A stretch of DNA of 64,000 nucleotides from Mactra quadrangularis (taxonomy: Eukaryota > Mollusca > Bivalvia > Venerida > Mactridae), in the NCBI GenBank assembly GCA_025267735.1, contig CM046309.1, positions 28,714,702 to 28,778,701 on the forward strand, given 5' to 3'. Shown here piece after piece: positions 62,443 to 64,000 of the stretch. The first letter of the stretch is position 1; the number at the start of each line of letters is the position of its first letter. The notes below the pieces were generated by a model. The model was not told the DNA's origin, did not search any database, and worked only from the letters and a program-made list of their open reading frames with translations. A program made the position numbers and the translations under genes.

Positions 62443-63880
62443 CTAAGGTCCTTGATCCATTCCTTCAGGTTGTTGTACTTCTGGTCCAGCTACTTGTGGA
62501 TCAGCTTGACCTTCACCATCTTGCTGCATTGGTTCCTACAAAGTGATAATAATATTTAATGTTTTATTTTGATTTTACAAATTTTATTATCATTTAGGTA
62601 TAAGGTTATGTATGGCAAGAGAGAGATATTTATACATGTAGATTATTACACTTAGATTAAGTAAAATATGCTGACTGTACTCCTTTATTTTAAGCTATTT
62701 TTTATGGCAATATGGTACAGACAACATCTTCACAAAATCAGCCCACCTTCATTAAGTCTGCCAAAGTCTGTAATTGTTAGTCTGACAGTCACTGCAATAA
62801 ATTTTCTCTAGCGTTAGCCAGATTTATCATGTCACAAAGTGAAGGACTAAATCATCAATTAATCCAGCCAACTACAAATTTATATGAAATACATCACATT
62901 TACTTGCTAAAAACAAGGCTTTGGCTAACAGGTTACAAGATTATGACTGGTCAAAGGGGAAATACACTTAATAGTCCTGGTTTATATTATATAAACAACC
63001 TTGAGCACTGAATTCATTAGAGAATGTAAATGATTATAAAACCAACCGGATCACTTTCCTGTACACCCTCTGTTGGTGGTGGGGCTCTAGATGATCTTTC
63101 CTCTCCTTCAATTAATGATAACTATACGAAGTTAAAGATCAAATAATTTCATAATAGTTATCTCCCTTTATGTTACATTCTAAAAAATGCAATCAATTCT
63201 TAGTGATTTTCTACACCAATATGCCTAAGATAGTGTAAGCAAAAAGAGTAGTTAAAACAAATATTTCACAGTGAACATGAATTTTACACTATTTCGATTT
63301 CGAGGAAATCGAAATATAAATACAAACAGAAACACAACATGCAAAATATAATACATTTAGGTTGAATACCCAACAAAGGAAAAATACATTGTATAACAAG
63401 CATTTTCCTGATCTAAAAATATGACAAGAAATTTGAGTCTAGCTGTGGTTATAAGTTGGGTATTAGAATTTGAATGAAAAAAAAAAATAATGAAAAAAAA
63501 ACATAACTCATACACAAGAAAATATGGTTTGAAAAGTATACTATAAGTCTTACAGACTTAACGACAGTGTCAACAGAAGTCATAGCATTAAAATTTCAAC
63601 TTCAAGAGAGCACAAGTTACTTAAACTTTAAACATTATTAATAAAACCATGGCTTGACCCTAAAGGTCGTTCTTACGACCTATATTTGAGTTTAGGCAAC
63701 TTTTACTGCTAGTTAACATTTCAAAAATTAATGCCAAGCCCTGGAAACTAAGCACAAAAACTCCCAGTAACTAAACCAAATCATACTAAGTGCAATACTA
63801 AAGGATACATATTGTTCCATTTTATCATCGTCATATATTGTGAAATCAATATCCTTTCCAACAACACCAACAGAACAATT
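62443..63880 (-). CDS. PSMA1: Proteasome subunit alpha type-1, last three exons (partial)
   Basis: Exons 63880-63809, 63121-63047 and 62535-62443, all in phase 0. The first reads NCSVGVVGKDIDFTIYDDD, the highly conserved C-terminal strand region of the alpha-1 (alpha6) subunit, followed by KMEQY; the second continues LSLIEGEERSSRAPPP; the third ends in a Gln/Gly/Pro-rich tail and a stop at 62445-62443. The subunit is part of the outer ring of the 20S proteasome, which controls substrate entry and is not itself proteolytic. Earlier exons lie right of the window. The tail after GEER is acidic and proline/glutamine-rich, and longer than I recall for vertebrates. Donor ccg|gttggt of the middle exon is weak, but all frames join. 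Confidence 0.93.
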
Positions 63881-64000
63881 CTGAAAAATATAAAATTTTA
63901 GTAGTCAAATAACATGAAAATACACAGTAAAATTGATAAATATTTTGTTTCTTTTATGCTTTTCTATATTGTTTATGCTATAAATTGACATCATTCCTCA

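Overview
This window is AT-rich, intron-containing animal DNA, most probably from a mollusc and perhaps a bivalve. Three observations point that way: widely spaced small exons with GT/AG borders, a proteasome alpha-1 subunit that is clearly metazoan, and abundant tRNA-derived SINEs, CR1/L2-like LINE pieces, Tc1 remnants and small inverted-repeat transposons. The species call is an inference. No prokaryotic gene organisation is present.

Left part (1-25.5 kb): a very large minisatellite with a 69-bp unit (about 240 units in three blocks: 4441-8597, 12676-23828, 24412-25510, plus one unit at 684-751). The blocks are separated by three related copies of a hAT-like non-autonomous transposon (752-4432, 8598-12675, 23829-24403). 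All three sit at the same point of the 69-bp unit, and two keep 8-bp target duplications on both sides. Copies 1 and 2 each carry a nested 2.8-2.9 kb foldback element with G-tract ends; copy 3 lacks it. The left edge is a minus-strand LINE endonuclease reading frame cut off at the window border.

Middle (25.5-48 kb): no convincing host gene. It is a mosaic of SINEs, LINE and Tc1 fragments, hairpins, MITEs and a 2.5-kb tandem segmental duplication (32620-35122 and 35137-37085). One copy of that duplication carries a 551-bp MITE; the other preserves the empty site.

Right part (48-64 kb): two minus-strand host genes. The first (about 59.2 kb down to 49.2 or 48.5 kb) was assembled by eye from 11-12 exons with consistent splice phases. 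It encodes a secreted protein with a signal peptide, a Reeler-like domain, CC-X(9-11)-C motifs resembling the albumin-like motifs of ECM1, and an acidic Asn/Asp-rich stretch. A TATA box lies upstream. The second is the 3' end of PSMA1 (proteasome alpha-1; three last exons, 63880-62443), whose upstream exons are beyond the right edge. The two genes lie in the same orientation, separated by about 2 kb of repeats; nothing suggests they work together.
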